A stretch of DNA of 13,474 nt from contig JAJZWL010000015.1 of NCBI GenBank assembly GCA_021846685.1, positions 1 to 13,474 on the forward strand. The letters run 5' to 3'. Under the pieces are notes generated by a model. The model did no database searches. It saw only the letters and a program-made list of their open reading frames with translations, and was not told where the DNA came from. Source of the DNA: a bacterium. GTDB taxonomy: Bacteria; Patescibacteria; Dojkabacteria; JAKAPS01; JAJZLI01. This document shows, piece by piece, positions 6,491 to 13,474 of this stretch (positions within the stretch are counted from its first letter, which is position 1; each line of letters begins with the position of its first letter). The position numbers and the translations under genes were made by a program.

Positions 6491-7551
6491 TCAGATCTTC
6501 CTTTAAATAATCTTAATACCTCATCTGGTTTAGATGAATACTTTTGTGCATCATCTATTGTAATTTTACCTTCTCTTACTAAAGAAACCAATGATCTTTC
6601 TAAAGAAATCATACCCATATCTCCACTTGTCTGAATAATACTATCTAATTGATATGTTTTACCTTCTCTTACAATATTCCTTACTGCAGAAGAAGCTAGG
6701 AGAACTTCTACAACAGCTCTTCTTCCTCCACCAATAGTAGGAACTAATCTTTGAGCAATTATTCCTTCTAGAATATCTGCTAATTGACTCCTTATTTGAG
6801 ACTGCTGTAAATCAGGAAAAACATCTACAATTCTATCTATTGTTTGAGCAGCACTATTGGTATGCAGAGTAGCAAATACAAGATGTCCTGTTTCAGCAAT
6901 TGTTATAGCTGCTGAAATAGTTTCGAAATCTCTCATTTCCCCTATAAGAACAACATCTGGATCTTCTCTTAATACACTCCTGAGTGAAATATCCCAAGAA
7001 TGAGTATCTTCTCCTATTTCTCTTTGATCTACAAGCGACTTTGCTTTTGAATATACATATTCAATAGGATCTTCAATTGTTATAATATGTTTAGCATAGT
7101 TTATATTTACTTCTTGTAACATTGCAGCCAGTGTAGTAGATTTCCCGTGTCCAGTTGGCCCTGTTAAAAGTACTAATCCTTGAGGCATAGATGTAAATTT
7201 ATGCATTACATCAGGCAAGAATAGTTCTTCAAAGGTTCTAATATTTTTAGGAATAAGTCTAAAAGCTGCTGCTAAATGAGTTTTTTCGTGAAATACATTT
7301 ACTCTAAATCTATCTTGAGTGTCTTTATACTCATATGAAAAATCCGTTTCTTTATTTACTTCTAGAAATTCTTTTTGAGAATCTGACATAACAGGATCAA
7401 TTAGTATCTTAATACTATCTTCATCAATTGAAACATTATTTACATTTTGCAGTTCTCCGTCAATCCTAACCATAGGAGGATACCCTACAGCAAGATGTAA
7501 ATCTGATGCATTTTTTTGTATTGTATATTTTAATAAATCTTCTATATTCAT
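6487..7551 (-). CDS. pilT: Type IV pilus retraction ATPase
   Basis: A 354-residue cytoplasmic hexameric ATPase that depolymerises the pilus. The N-terminal part carries ASDLHLAVGYPPMVRIDGEL (15-34), typical of PilT. The ATPase core has Walker A GPTGHGKS (131-138), an Asp box TIEDPIE (158-164), Walker B DVVLIGE with E205, and a His box TGHLVFATLHT (221-231, H223 and H230). The C-terminal AVRNIVREGK (289-298) matches the AIRNLIRE motif that marks retraction ATPases and separates PilT from PilB. One small oddity is His in Walker A where Ser is usual; the catalytic Lys137 is kept. The start shares one base with the pilB stop, and the TGA stop overlaps the pilC start. Its presence implies a retractile pilus, suited to twitching, attachment or DNA uptake. 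Confidence 0.96.
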   Translation of the reverse strand: MNIEDLLKYTIQKNASDLHLAVGYPPMVRIDGELQNVNNVSIDEDSIKILIDPVMSDSQKEFLEVNKETDFSYEYKDTQDRFRVNVFHEKTHLAAAFRLIPKNIRTFEELFLPDVMHKFTSMPQGLVLLTGPTGHGKSTTLAAMLQEVNINYAKHIITIEDPIEYVYSKAKSLVDQREIGEDTHSWDISLRSVLREDPDVVLIGEMRDFETISAAITIAETGHLVFATLHTNSAAQTIDRIVDVFPDLQQSQIRSQLADILEGIIAQRLVPTIGGGRRAVVEVLLASSAVRNIVREGKTYQLDSIIQTSGDMGMISLERSLVSLVREGKITIDDAQKYSSKPDEVLRLFKGRSE

Positions 7552-9305
7552 TATTCTTCGATACTTTCTTTAGCAACTCTATAAACTTCTTCTATTGTTG
7601 TAATTTTATCTAAAACTTTAATATATCCATCTTCTATTAGTGTTATCATTCCTGATTTTACAGCCACTTCATTAATTTTATCACTAGAATTCTTTTCTAA
7701 TATTAACTTTCTAATCTCATCATTAACAACCAAAACTTCAAATATTCCTGTCCTACCCAAGTACCCTGTATTACTACAATAATTACAACCCTTTCCTCTA
7801 GATAAATATATCACATCAGTTTTTTCTTTGGAAGGTTGTATATATTTTGCCAGATCTATGGGACTATTTTTAAAAATTTCTTTTATATTTTCTACTACTG
7901 TTTTTTCAGGAATATAATCTTCTCTGCAATATGTACAAACTTTTCTTATTAGTCTTTGTGCAACTACCAATTCAATAGTTGAAGAAATTAAAAAAGGTTC
8001 TATACCCATATCTAATAATCTAGGAATTGCTCCTGCAGCAGAAGTAGTATGGATTGTAGAAAGTACTAAATGTCCAGTCAGAGATGACTGAGTTGCAAGT
8101 CTTGCAGTCTCTTCATCTCTAATTTCTCCTACCATTATTATATTTGGATCTTGTCTTAAAAAGGCACGCAGACCTGTCGCAAAATCTAACCCAGCATCAG
8201 GATTAACCTGAACTTGATTTACTCCATCTATTTCTATCTCGACTGGATCTTCTAGAGTTATAATATTCACACTCGAATTATTTATATATGATAGCGAAGT
8301 AGCTAAAGTTTGAGTTTTTCCTGACCCTGTAGGCCCCGTAATAAGAATAATTCCTTTTGTAAGAGATAAAGAATTTTTATATTCCTCAAATGCTTTAAAT
8401 TGTATACCTATATCTTCTAACTTAGATATAGATTCAGATTTTCTCAAAAGTCTAATAACAACTTTTTCACCATATACAGTCGGAAGTGAAGAGACTCTTA
8501 AATCTATAATCTCTTTATCTACCTTTATATTAAATCTTCCATCTTGCGGCAATCTTTTCTCTTCTATCTTTAATCTTGATAAGATTTTTATACGAGAAAT
8601 AATAGCAGGTGCTAATGTTAAGGGCACTATCAATTTTTCATATAAAACTCCATCTATTCTAAGTCTAAATCGTAATACTTTTTTTGTAGGTTCAATATGG
8701 AGATCAGATGCTCTATTTTTTGCAGCATATTCTAAAACTGTATTAACTATTTTAACAATAGGTGCATTCTTTATTGATCCATCTATATCTCCAGAAACAT
8801 TCTCAACGTTCCCAGTAACATCTTCCACATCAATATCTGTATTTGCAGCCTCTACATCCTCTATAACATTACTTTCAATCTGTTGAGAAGATTGAGCATT
8901 CACAATATTTAATATCTCACCCGGAATTGCTAAATATGGAATCACTTTAATCCTATATTTATTTTCTAAATACTGAATTAATTGCATGTCTAAAGGATTC
9001 TGCATTGCGACAGATACAGAACCATCTTCATTTTTTGCAAATGGCAAAACAACTCTCTCAGTCAGATCTCTTGTATTAAATATATTAAATATATCTCTTG
9101 GAATATCATGAACTGAAGATAAATCCTCAAAAGGGGTATTGTATAAAGTACCTCTGGCTTCAAATAAATCTTTTTCAGAAATTGAATTTGACTCGTTAAT
9201 TATTGTATCAATATCTTTATTCTCTCGAATAGAACGTATTCTGAAATCATTTGCAGACTGTTGATCTATTTTTCCATTTGTGAGTAAAATATCTAGAATA
9301 TCCAT
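7551..9305 (-). CDS. pilB: Type IV pilus assembly ATPase
   Basis: From the ATG at 9305 the protein has 584 residues; an in-frame GTG at 9320 would add five. An N-terminal MshEN/GspE-N domain (about 1-135) precedes an acidic linker (about 140-178) and the ATPase core. Visible motifs are ASDLHIEPT (199-207), Walker A GPTGSGKT (324-331, K330), an Asp box TLEDPVE (350-356), Walker B with E394, and a His box TGHLVLSTIHT (410-420). Four cysteines in two CxxC pairs (C457, C460, C507, C510) form the zinc site typical of PilB/GspE and absent from PilT. It powers pilin addition through PilC in the cytoplasm. It is the first gene of the minus-strand operon and overlaps pilT by one base. The linker is richer in Asp, Val and Asn than the rest. 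Confidence 0.96.
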   Translation of the reverse strand: MDILDILLTNGKIDQQSANDFRIRSIRENKDIDTIINESNSISEKDLFEARGTLYNTPFEDLSSVHDIPRDIFNIFNTRDLTERVVLPFAKNEDGSVSVAMQNPLDMQLIQYLENKYRIKVIPYLAIPGEILNIVNAQSSQQIESNVIEDVEAANTDIDVEDVTGNVENVSGDIDGSIKNAPIVKIVNTVLEYAAKNRASDLHIEPTKKVLRFRLRIDGVLYEKLIVPLTLAPAIISRIKILSRLKIEEKRLPQDGRFNIKVDKEIIDLRVSSLPTVYGEKVVIRLLRKSESISKLEDIGIQFKAFEEYKNSLSLTKGIILITGPTGSGKTQTLATSLSYINNSSVNIITLEDPVEIEIDGVNQVQVNPDAGLDFATGLRAFLRQDPNIIMVGEIRDEETARLATQSSLTGHLVLSTIHTTSAAGAIPRLLDMGIEPFLISSTIELVVAQRLIRKVCTYCREDYIPEKTVVENIKEIFKNSPIDLAKYIQPSKEKTDVIYLSRGKGCNYCSNTGYLGRTGIFEVLVVNDEIRKLILEKNSSDKINEVAVKSGMITLIEDGYIKVLDKITTIEEVYRVAKESIEE

Positions 9306-9368
9306 AAATAATTTATACACTAATAGAGTAGAATTTTAAAGACTATAAATTTATGATAAAATCTTTCC
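9306..9368. promoter_or_regulatory. Divergent promoter region between pilB and the delta-prime-like gene
   Basis: Only 63 bp separate the two divergent start codons, so both promoters must lie here or inside the genes. For the plus strand TATGAT (9352-9357) is a good -10 candidate; it would give an mRNA with only about 5 nt before the ATG. No convincing -35 stands 16-18 nt upstream. For the minus strand TATAGT (plus-strand 9342-9347) is a possible -10 about 37 nt before pilB. Both are weak calls in AT-rich DNA; the divergent arrangement itself is certain. Confidence 0.4.
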
Positions 9369-9965
9369 ATGTCACAAAGTTATATATATGAATCAAGTAT
9401 AGAAAAAAACATCTATAATTTTGCCCAAAGCTTTTTAGAAAAAAAGTTAAAATATAATCCAGATTACATAAAAAAAGAAGGAAAAATACAAATTCAAGAT
9501 ATTAGAGATATTAAGCAAGATCTTAAATATAAGTCTTTTTCAAATACACATAGAGTTATATTAATAAATATTGACTCTATAACACTAGAAGCTCAGAATT
9601 CAATGTTGAAAATATTAGAAGAAACAAATACTGATACAACAATAATAATTGCTATTAATAATCATAATAGATTGCTAGATACTATAGTCTCTAGGTGTAT
9701 AATAGATAAAGATATAGAAAAACTTAATACCAATTATAATATAAAATCATTTATAAATATGGATATTGAGGATAGATTAAGATTTATAGAAAGTATAGAT
9801 AACACACAAGACTTTATTATAAATCTAATTTCATATATAATAAGAAACTATAACAGTATAGATAACGTTACAGATAAGTTAAAAAAATTAAATGAGATTC
9901 AAAAATCAATTCAAAATAATATCTCAAGTAAACTTTTGCTAATAGATATATCTTTAAATATGTAA
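9369..9965 (+). CDS. Short DNA polymerase III delta-prime-like clamp-loader protein
   Basis: A 198-residue protein related to the AAA+ core of HolB/DnaX. Visible signs are the segment IQIQDIRDIKQDL (40-52) before HRVILINID (61-69, the degenerate Walker B strand), AQNSMLKILEE (75-85), a close match to the LLKxLEEP motif, and NRLLDTIVSRC (100-110), which ends in the SRC motif carrying the arginine finger of clamp-loader subunits. The N-terminal P-loop part of the AAA+ domain is missing, and the C-terminal collar domain of a usual delta-prime of over 300 residues seems much reduced. Delta-prime does not need ATP binding, so a P-loop-free form could still act as the stator that supplies the arginine finger to DnaX. 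It stands 6 nt before gyrB, probably in one transcript. No Shine-Dalgarno is visible; ATG at 9369 is the first start after the divergent region. Confidence 0.82.
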   Translation: MSQSYIYESSIEKNIYNFAQSFLEKKLKYNPDYIKKEGKIQIQDIRDIKQDLKYKSFSNTHRVILINIDSITLEAQNSMLKILEETNTDTTIIIAINNHNRLLDTIVSRCIIDKDIEKLNTNYNIKSFINMDIEDRLRFIESIDNTQDFIINLISYIIRNYNSIDNVTDKLKKLNEIQKSIQNNISSKLLLIDISLNM

Positions 9966-9971
9966 ATAAAT

Positions 9972-11894
9972 ATGAATGAAGAATATGATGAAAATTCGAT
10001 TGTAGTACTTGAGGGGCTGGAAGCAGTAAGAAAAAGACCTTCAATGTATATTGGTTCAACCAGCATTAATGGAGTATATCAAATTATATATGAAGTCATT
10101 GATAATTCTATAGACGAAGCCCTTGCAGGATTTTGCAATAGAATAGATATCAAAATATTTAAAGATGGGACTATTCAAGTATCCGACAATGGTAGAGGAA
10201 TTCCAATTGCTATTCATCCTCAAACAAAAAAATCTTCATTAGAGACAGTAATGACAGTTCTGCATGCAGGAGGAAAATTTGGAAGTAAAGGAGGATATAA
10301 GATATCTGGAGGATTACATGGAGTAGGGGTTTCTTGTACTAACGCATTAAGTGAATACATGAGTACTCAGTCATTTATTGGCAATGAATCATATATACAA
10401 GAATATCATAAAGGAATTCCTCAATACCAAGTAAAAAAACAGAATAATACAATAGGAAAGGAACACGGAACTGTTCAAACTTTTAAACCAGATACTAGCA
10501 TATTTCCTGATATCGAGATAAATAGCAAACAACTATTAAAAAGAATTAGAGAACAAGCTTATTTAACAGGAAATATATTATTTACATTTCAAGACGAAAG
10601 ATCTGAAAATTATATACAACCTTACTATATATATTTTGAAGGTGGTGCTAAATCTTATGTTAGAACATTAGACAAGGACAAACACTCAATCACAAATATA
10701 ATCTATTTAAAAAAAGAAGTAGAAACTTCAATAATTGAAGTTGCAATGCAATATACTACAGAAATATCAGATAATATAATGTCATTTGCTAATAATATTT
10801 ATAATCCAGAAGGTGGAACTCACATCACTGGATTTAAAACTGCATTAACAAAAACAATTAATGATTATTCCAAGAAAATAGGAGTTATTAAAGATAATAA
10901 AGATTTACTTACAGGCGAGGATGTTAGAGAAGGTCTTACTGCAATTGTATCAGTGAAACTAGAAAATCCTCAATTTGAAGGTCAAACAAAAATGAAATTA
11001 AATAATTCTGAAATGCAAACACTCACTAGAAATATTGTAGCAAAGGAATTAGAAACTTATTTAGAGGAAAACCCTAAAGATGCAAAGAATATAATAGATA
11101 AGGTATTTCTAGCTGCAAAAGCCAGAAAAGCAGCAAAAGCAGCCAGAGACTCAGTAATAAGGAAAAGCGTATTTGAAGGAGGAGCATTACCAGGAAAACT
11201 TTCTGATTGTAGTGAAAAAGATCCTGATAAGTGTGAATTATTCATAGTTGAGGGAGAGAGTGCTGGAGGTAGTGCAAAACAAGCAAGAGACAGACAAACT
11301 CAAGCAATACTCCCAATTACAGGAAAACCAATAAATAGTGAAAAATATAGAATTGATAAAGTTCTTGAAAATGATAAATTAAAAGATTTTGTTGTAGCTC
11401 TAGGAACAGGAATATCAGATACCATTAATGTCGATAAAATAAGATATAAAAAAATAATAATCATGGCAGATGCAGATGTTGATGGAGAACATATTGCTAC
11501 ATTATTACTAACATTTTTATATAGACATTTAAAAGAAGTATTAGAAAAAGGTTATGTATACATAGCACAACCTCCTCTATATAAAATTACAACTCTAGGC
11601 TCAAAAGAAGAAATTTGGGCACTTGATGATAATGAATTAAGTGTTATTACTAAAAATTTTGAAGAAAAAAATACTAAAATAACTGGAATACAGAGATATA
11701 AAGGTTTGGGAGAAATGAATTCAGAACAACTATGGCAAACAACCATGAACCCTGAATCTAGAGTATTAAAACAGATTAATATAGACGATTTTGAAGAAGC
11801 AGATAAAACATTTGAAATGTTAATGGGAACAGAGGTTCCTCCTAGAAAAAAATTTATACAATTAAATGCTAAAAAAGCAGAAATAGATATATAA
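9972..11894 (+). CDS. gyrB: DNA gyrase subunit B
   Basis: A 640-residue type IIA topoisomerase ATPase subunit, the usual length for forms without the large E. coli insertion. The GHKL ATPase part shows EVIDNSIDEALAG (41-53, catalytic E41, Mg-binding N45), DNGRGIP (72-78), LHAGGKFG (97-104) and SGGLHGVGVSCTNALS (112-127). The transducer contains QFEGQTKMKL (334-343). The TOPRIM domain has IVEGESAGGSAKQARDR (425-441, E427) and the metal-binding ADADVDG (499-505, D500, D502, D504). The C-terminal tail ends with QRYKGLGEMNSEQLW (574-588). It pairs with the gyrA product starting 4 nt downstream to introduce negative supercoils. Gene order favours GyrB over ParE. Position 450 is Thr where E. coli has Lys447 in the quinolone pocket. 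Confidence 0.95.
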   Translation: MNEEYDENSIVVLEGLEAVRKRPSMYIGSTSINGVYQIIYEVIDNSIDEALAGFCNRIDIKIFKDGTIQVSDNGRGIPIAIHPQTKKSSLETVMTVLHAGGKFGSKGGYKISGGLHGVGVSCTNALSEYMSTQSFIGNESYIQEYHKGIPQYQVKKQNNTIGKEHGTVQTFKPDTSIFPDIEINSKQLLKRIREQAYLTGNILFTFQDERSENYIQPYYIYFEGGAKSYVRTLDKDKHSITNIIYLKKEVETSIIEVAMQYTTEISDNIMSFANNIYNPEGGTHITGFKTALTKTINDYSKKIGVIKDNKDLLTGEDVREGLTAIVSVKLENPQFEGQTKMKLNNSEMQTLTRNIVAKELETYLEENPKDAKNIIDKVFLAAKARKAAKAARDSVIRKSVFEGGALPGKLSDCSEKDPDKCELFIVEGESAGGSAKQARDRQTQAILPITGKPINSEKYRIDKVLENDKLKDFVVALGTGISDTINVDKIRYKKIIIMADADVDGEHIATLLLTFLYRHLKEVLEKGYVYIAQPPLYKITTLGSKEEIWALDDNELSVITKNFEEKNTKITGIQRYKGLGEMNSEQLWQTTMNPESRVLKQINIDDFEEADKTFEMLMGTEVPPRKKFIQLNAKKAEIDI

Positions 11895-11898
11895 GAAT

Positions 11899-13474
11899 AT
11901 GGATAAATTAATTGATAAAATTAGAATTGTAGATATCTCTGAAGAGATGAAGAAGAGCTATATTAACTACTCTATGAGTGTTATTACTGCAAGAGCTCTT
12001 CCTGATGCAAAAGATGGACTTAAACCTGTTCAAAGAAGAATTATCTATACTATGCACGAAGATAGACTCTATTTTTCTGCAAAATATAGTAAGAGTTCTA
12101 GAATAGTAGGAGATGTAATGGGGAAATATCATCCTCATGGAGATATATCTATCTATGACGCTCTAGTTCATATGGCTCAATATTTTTCTTTAAGATATCC
12201 ACTTATTAAAGGTCAAGGAAATTTTGGATCTATAGATGGTGATCCTGCTGCAGCAATGAGATATACAGAGGCTAAATTAGAAAAAATTTCTGATGAAGTT
12301 ATTAAAGATATTGATAAAGAAACAGTAAGTTTACACGAGACTTATGATGGAAGATTACAAGAACCAGATATTTTACCTACAGCGATTCCAAACTTAATCT
12401 TAAATGGTACCGAAGGAATAGCAGTAGGTATGGCCACAAAAATTCCACCTCATAACCTAAAAGAGGTTATGAATGCAATTATTCATATATTAGATAATAC
12501 TAAAAATATTTCTAATGATAATAAAATAGATACGGAAGTCAGAATTGAAGAATTAATGGAATTTGTTAAAGGACCAGATTTTCCTACTTTTGGAACAATT
12601 TATGATAAAAGTGAAATTTTAAATATGTATACTACAGGAAGAGGAAGGGTAGTAATCAGAGGGAAGGCTGACATTGAAGAAAATCAATCAGGAAAAATGC
12701 AAATTATAATCACAGAATTACCTTTTCAGGTTAATAAATCAAGATTAATAATTAAAATAGCAGATTTAGTCAAAAATTTGAAAATTGAAGGTATATCTGA
12801 TATTAGAGATGAGAGTTCTAAACAAGATATTCGTATAGTACTTGATCTTAAAAAAGATGCAAAACCTAAAATTATAGTAAATAAGCTCTATAAATTTACT
12901 GAATTACAATCAGTATTTAATTCTAATATGTTAGCTTTGGTAAATGGTGAGCCAAAGACTCTAAATTTAAAAAATATATTAGAGATATTCATAGAACATA
13001 GACTAACTATTATACAAAAACGAACTGAATTTGACCTTAGAAAAGCAAAAGAAAGAGAACATATACTTGAAGGTCTTAAAATAGCAATTGATAACATTGA
13101 TGAAGTTATTAATATTATAAGATCTTCTAAAGACGCAGATATAGCCAAAAAAAGCTTAATAGAGAGATTCAGTCTTTCTGAAATTCAAGCACAGGCTATT
13201 CTAGATATGCAATTAAGAAAATTAGCTGCATTAGAAAGGCAAAAAATAGAAGATGAACTTCAAAGCATAAGAGAATTAATTAACAGTCTAGAAATAATTC
13301 TGTCTGATAAATTTAACATAGTCAAAATAATAAAAGATGAAACTGAAGAAATAATTCAAAAATATGGAGATAATAGATTAACTAAAGTTATTAATTCAAA
13401 AGTAGGAGAATTTGAAATTCAAGATATTATCGAAGATAAAGAAACTCTTATTACTATAAGTAAAAGTGGATATA
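11899..13474 (+). CDS. gyrA: DNA gyrase subunit A, N-terminal 525 residues (cut by window edge)
   Basis: The gene starts at an ATG 4 nt after the gyrB stop and is open to the window end; it covers 525 codons of a protein usually of about 800-900. The breakage-reunion domain is recognisable from SYINYSMSVITARALPDAKD (20-39) and KPVQRRIIYTM (42-52). It continues with VGDVMGKYHPHGD (70-82) and AMRYTEAKL (119-127), with R121 and the catalytic tyrosine Y122 at the same number as in E. coli. Later come GIAVGMATKIPPHNL, the long coiled-coil arm from about 370 with DMQLRKLAALE (436-446), and what looks like the first strand of the C-terminal beta-pinwheel (from about 510). The GyrA box that separates gyrase from topoisomerase IV is outside the window, so the name rests on pairing with gyrB. 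The quinolone-region residue 83 is Ile. No frameshift is seen. Confidence 0.94.
   Translation, partial: MDKLIDKIRIVDISEEMKKSYINYSMSVITARALPDAKDGLKPVQRRIIYTMHEDRLYFSAKYSKSSRIVGDVMGKYHPHGDISIYDALVHMAQYFSLRYPLIKGQGNFGSIDGDPAAAMRYTEAKLEKISDEVIKDIDKETVSLHETYDGRLQEPDILPTAIPNLILNGTEGIAVGMATKIPPHNLKEVMNAIIHILDNTKNISNDNKIDTEVRIEELMEFVKGPDFPTFGTIYDKSEILNMYTTGRGRVVIRGKADIEENQSGKMQIIITELPFQVNKSRLIIKIADLVKNLKIEGISDIRDESSKQDIRIVLDLKKDAKPKIIVNKLYKFTELQSVFNSNMLALVNGEPKTLNLKNILEIFIEHRLTIIQKRTEFDLRKAKEREHILEGLKIAIDNIDEVINIIRSSKDADIAKKSLIERFSLSEIQAQAILDMQLRKLAALERQKIEDELQSIRELINSLEIILSDKFNIVKIIKDETEEIIQKYGDNRLTKVINSKVGEFEIQDIIEDKETLITISKSGY

Noticed and set aside
6386..6634. Plus-strand reading frame of 82 codons across the pilT-pilC junction
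   Set aside because: It is wholly opposite conserved coding sequence and has no recognisable domain or start signal.
9868..10059. Minus-strand reading frame opposite the delta-prime/gyrB junction, with a hydrophobic peptide
   Set aside because: It is antisense to the start of gyrB; the hydrophobicity comes from the reverse complement of AT-rich codons.
11057..11245. Minus-strand reading frame within gyrB
   Set aside because: It is opposite the conserved TOPRIM-flanking region of gyrB. Frames at 11552-11746 (gyrB) and 11908-12138 and 12888-13148 (gyrA) were rejected for the same reason.

Overview
The window is AT-rich, gene-dense DNA (roughly 70% A+T by eye) with very short or overlapping gene junctions, no clear Shine-Dalgarno sequences, and a standard genetic code in which TGA is used as a stop. 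A compact monoderm-style type IV pilus operon, a short polymerase III delta-prime-like protein without a P-loop, and low GC together suggest a small-genome bacterium of the Candidate Phyla Radiation (Patescibacteria). This lineage call is an inference from style, not from a marker phylogeny.

Left part, minus strand (about 9305 down to 1): a continuous type IV pilus gene series in the order pilB (assembly ATPase), pilT (retraction ATPase), pilC (platform protein), a pilin (probably the main one), pilD (prepilin peptidase), three minor prepilins in the order GspH/FimT-like, PilV-like, PilW-like, a large cysteine-containing secreted protein, and the first 20 codons of a response regulator that runs out of the window. 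The motor genes are joined by 1- and 4-nt overlaps. A 62-nt gap before the pilin carries a near-consensus sigma-70 promoter and a 13-nt dyad, so pilin and downstream genes probably have their own promoter. The order GspH, PilV, PilW, large Sec-secreted protein matches the classical fimU-pilV-pilW-pilX-pilY1 arrangement. This makes the unrecognised 518-residue protein a candidate pilus-tip or adhesion component.

Right part, plus strand (9369 to 13474): divergently from pilB, separated by about 60 bp, lie a delta-prime-like clamp-loader protein, gyrB and the first 525 codons of gyrA, with 6-nt and 4-nt gaps. The gyrase subunits keep their catalytic residues. However, GyrA has Ile at the position of E. 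coli Ser83, and GyrB has Thr at the position of E. coli Lys447, both key residues of the quinolone pocket.

There is no gene-free stretch over 300 bases, and no tRNA, rRNA, CRISPR array, insertion sequence or clear hairpin terminator was seen. The most interesting material is the end of the pilus operon: the secreted protein, the repeat in its signal peptide, and the linked response regulator.
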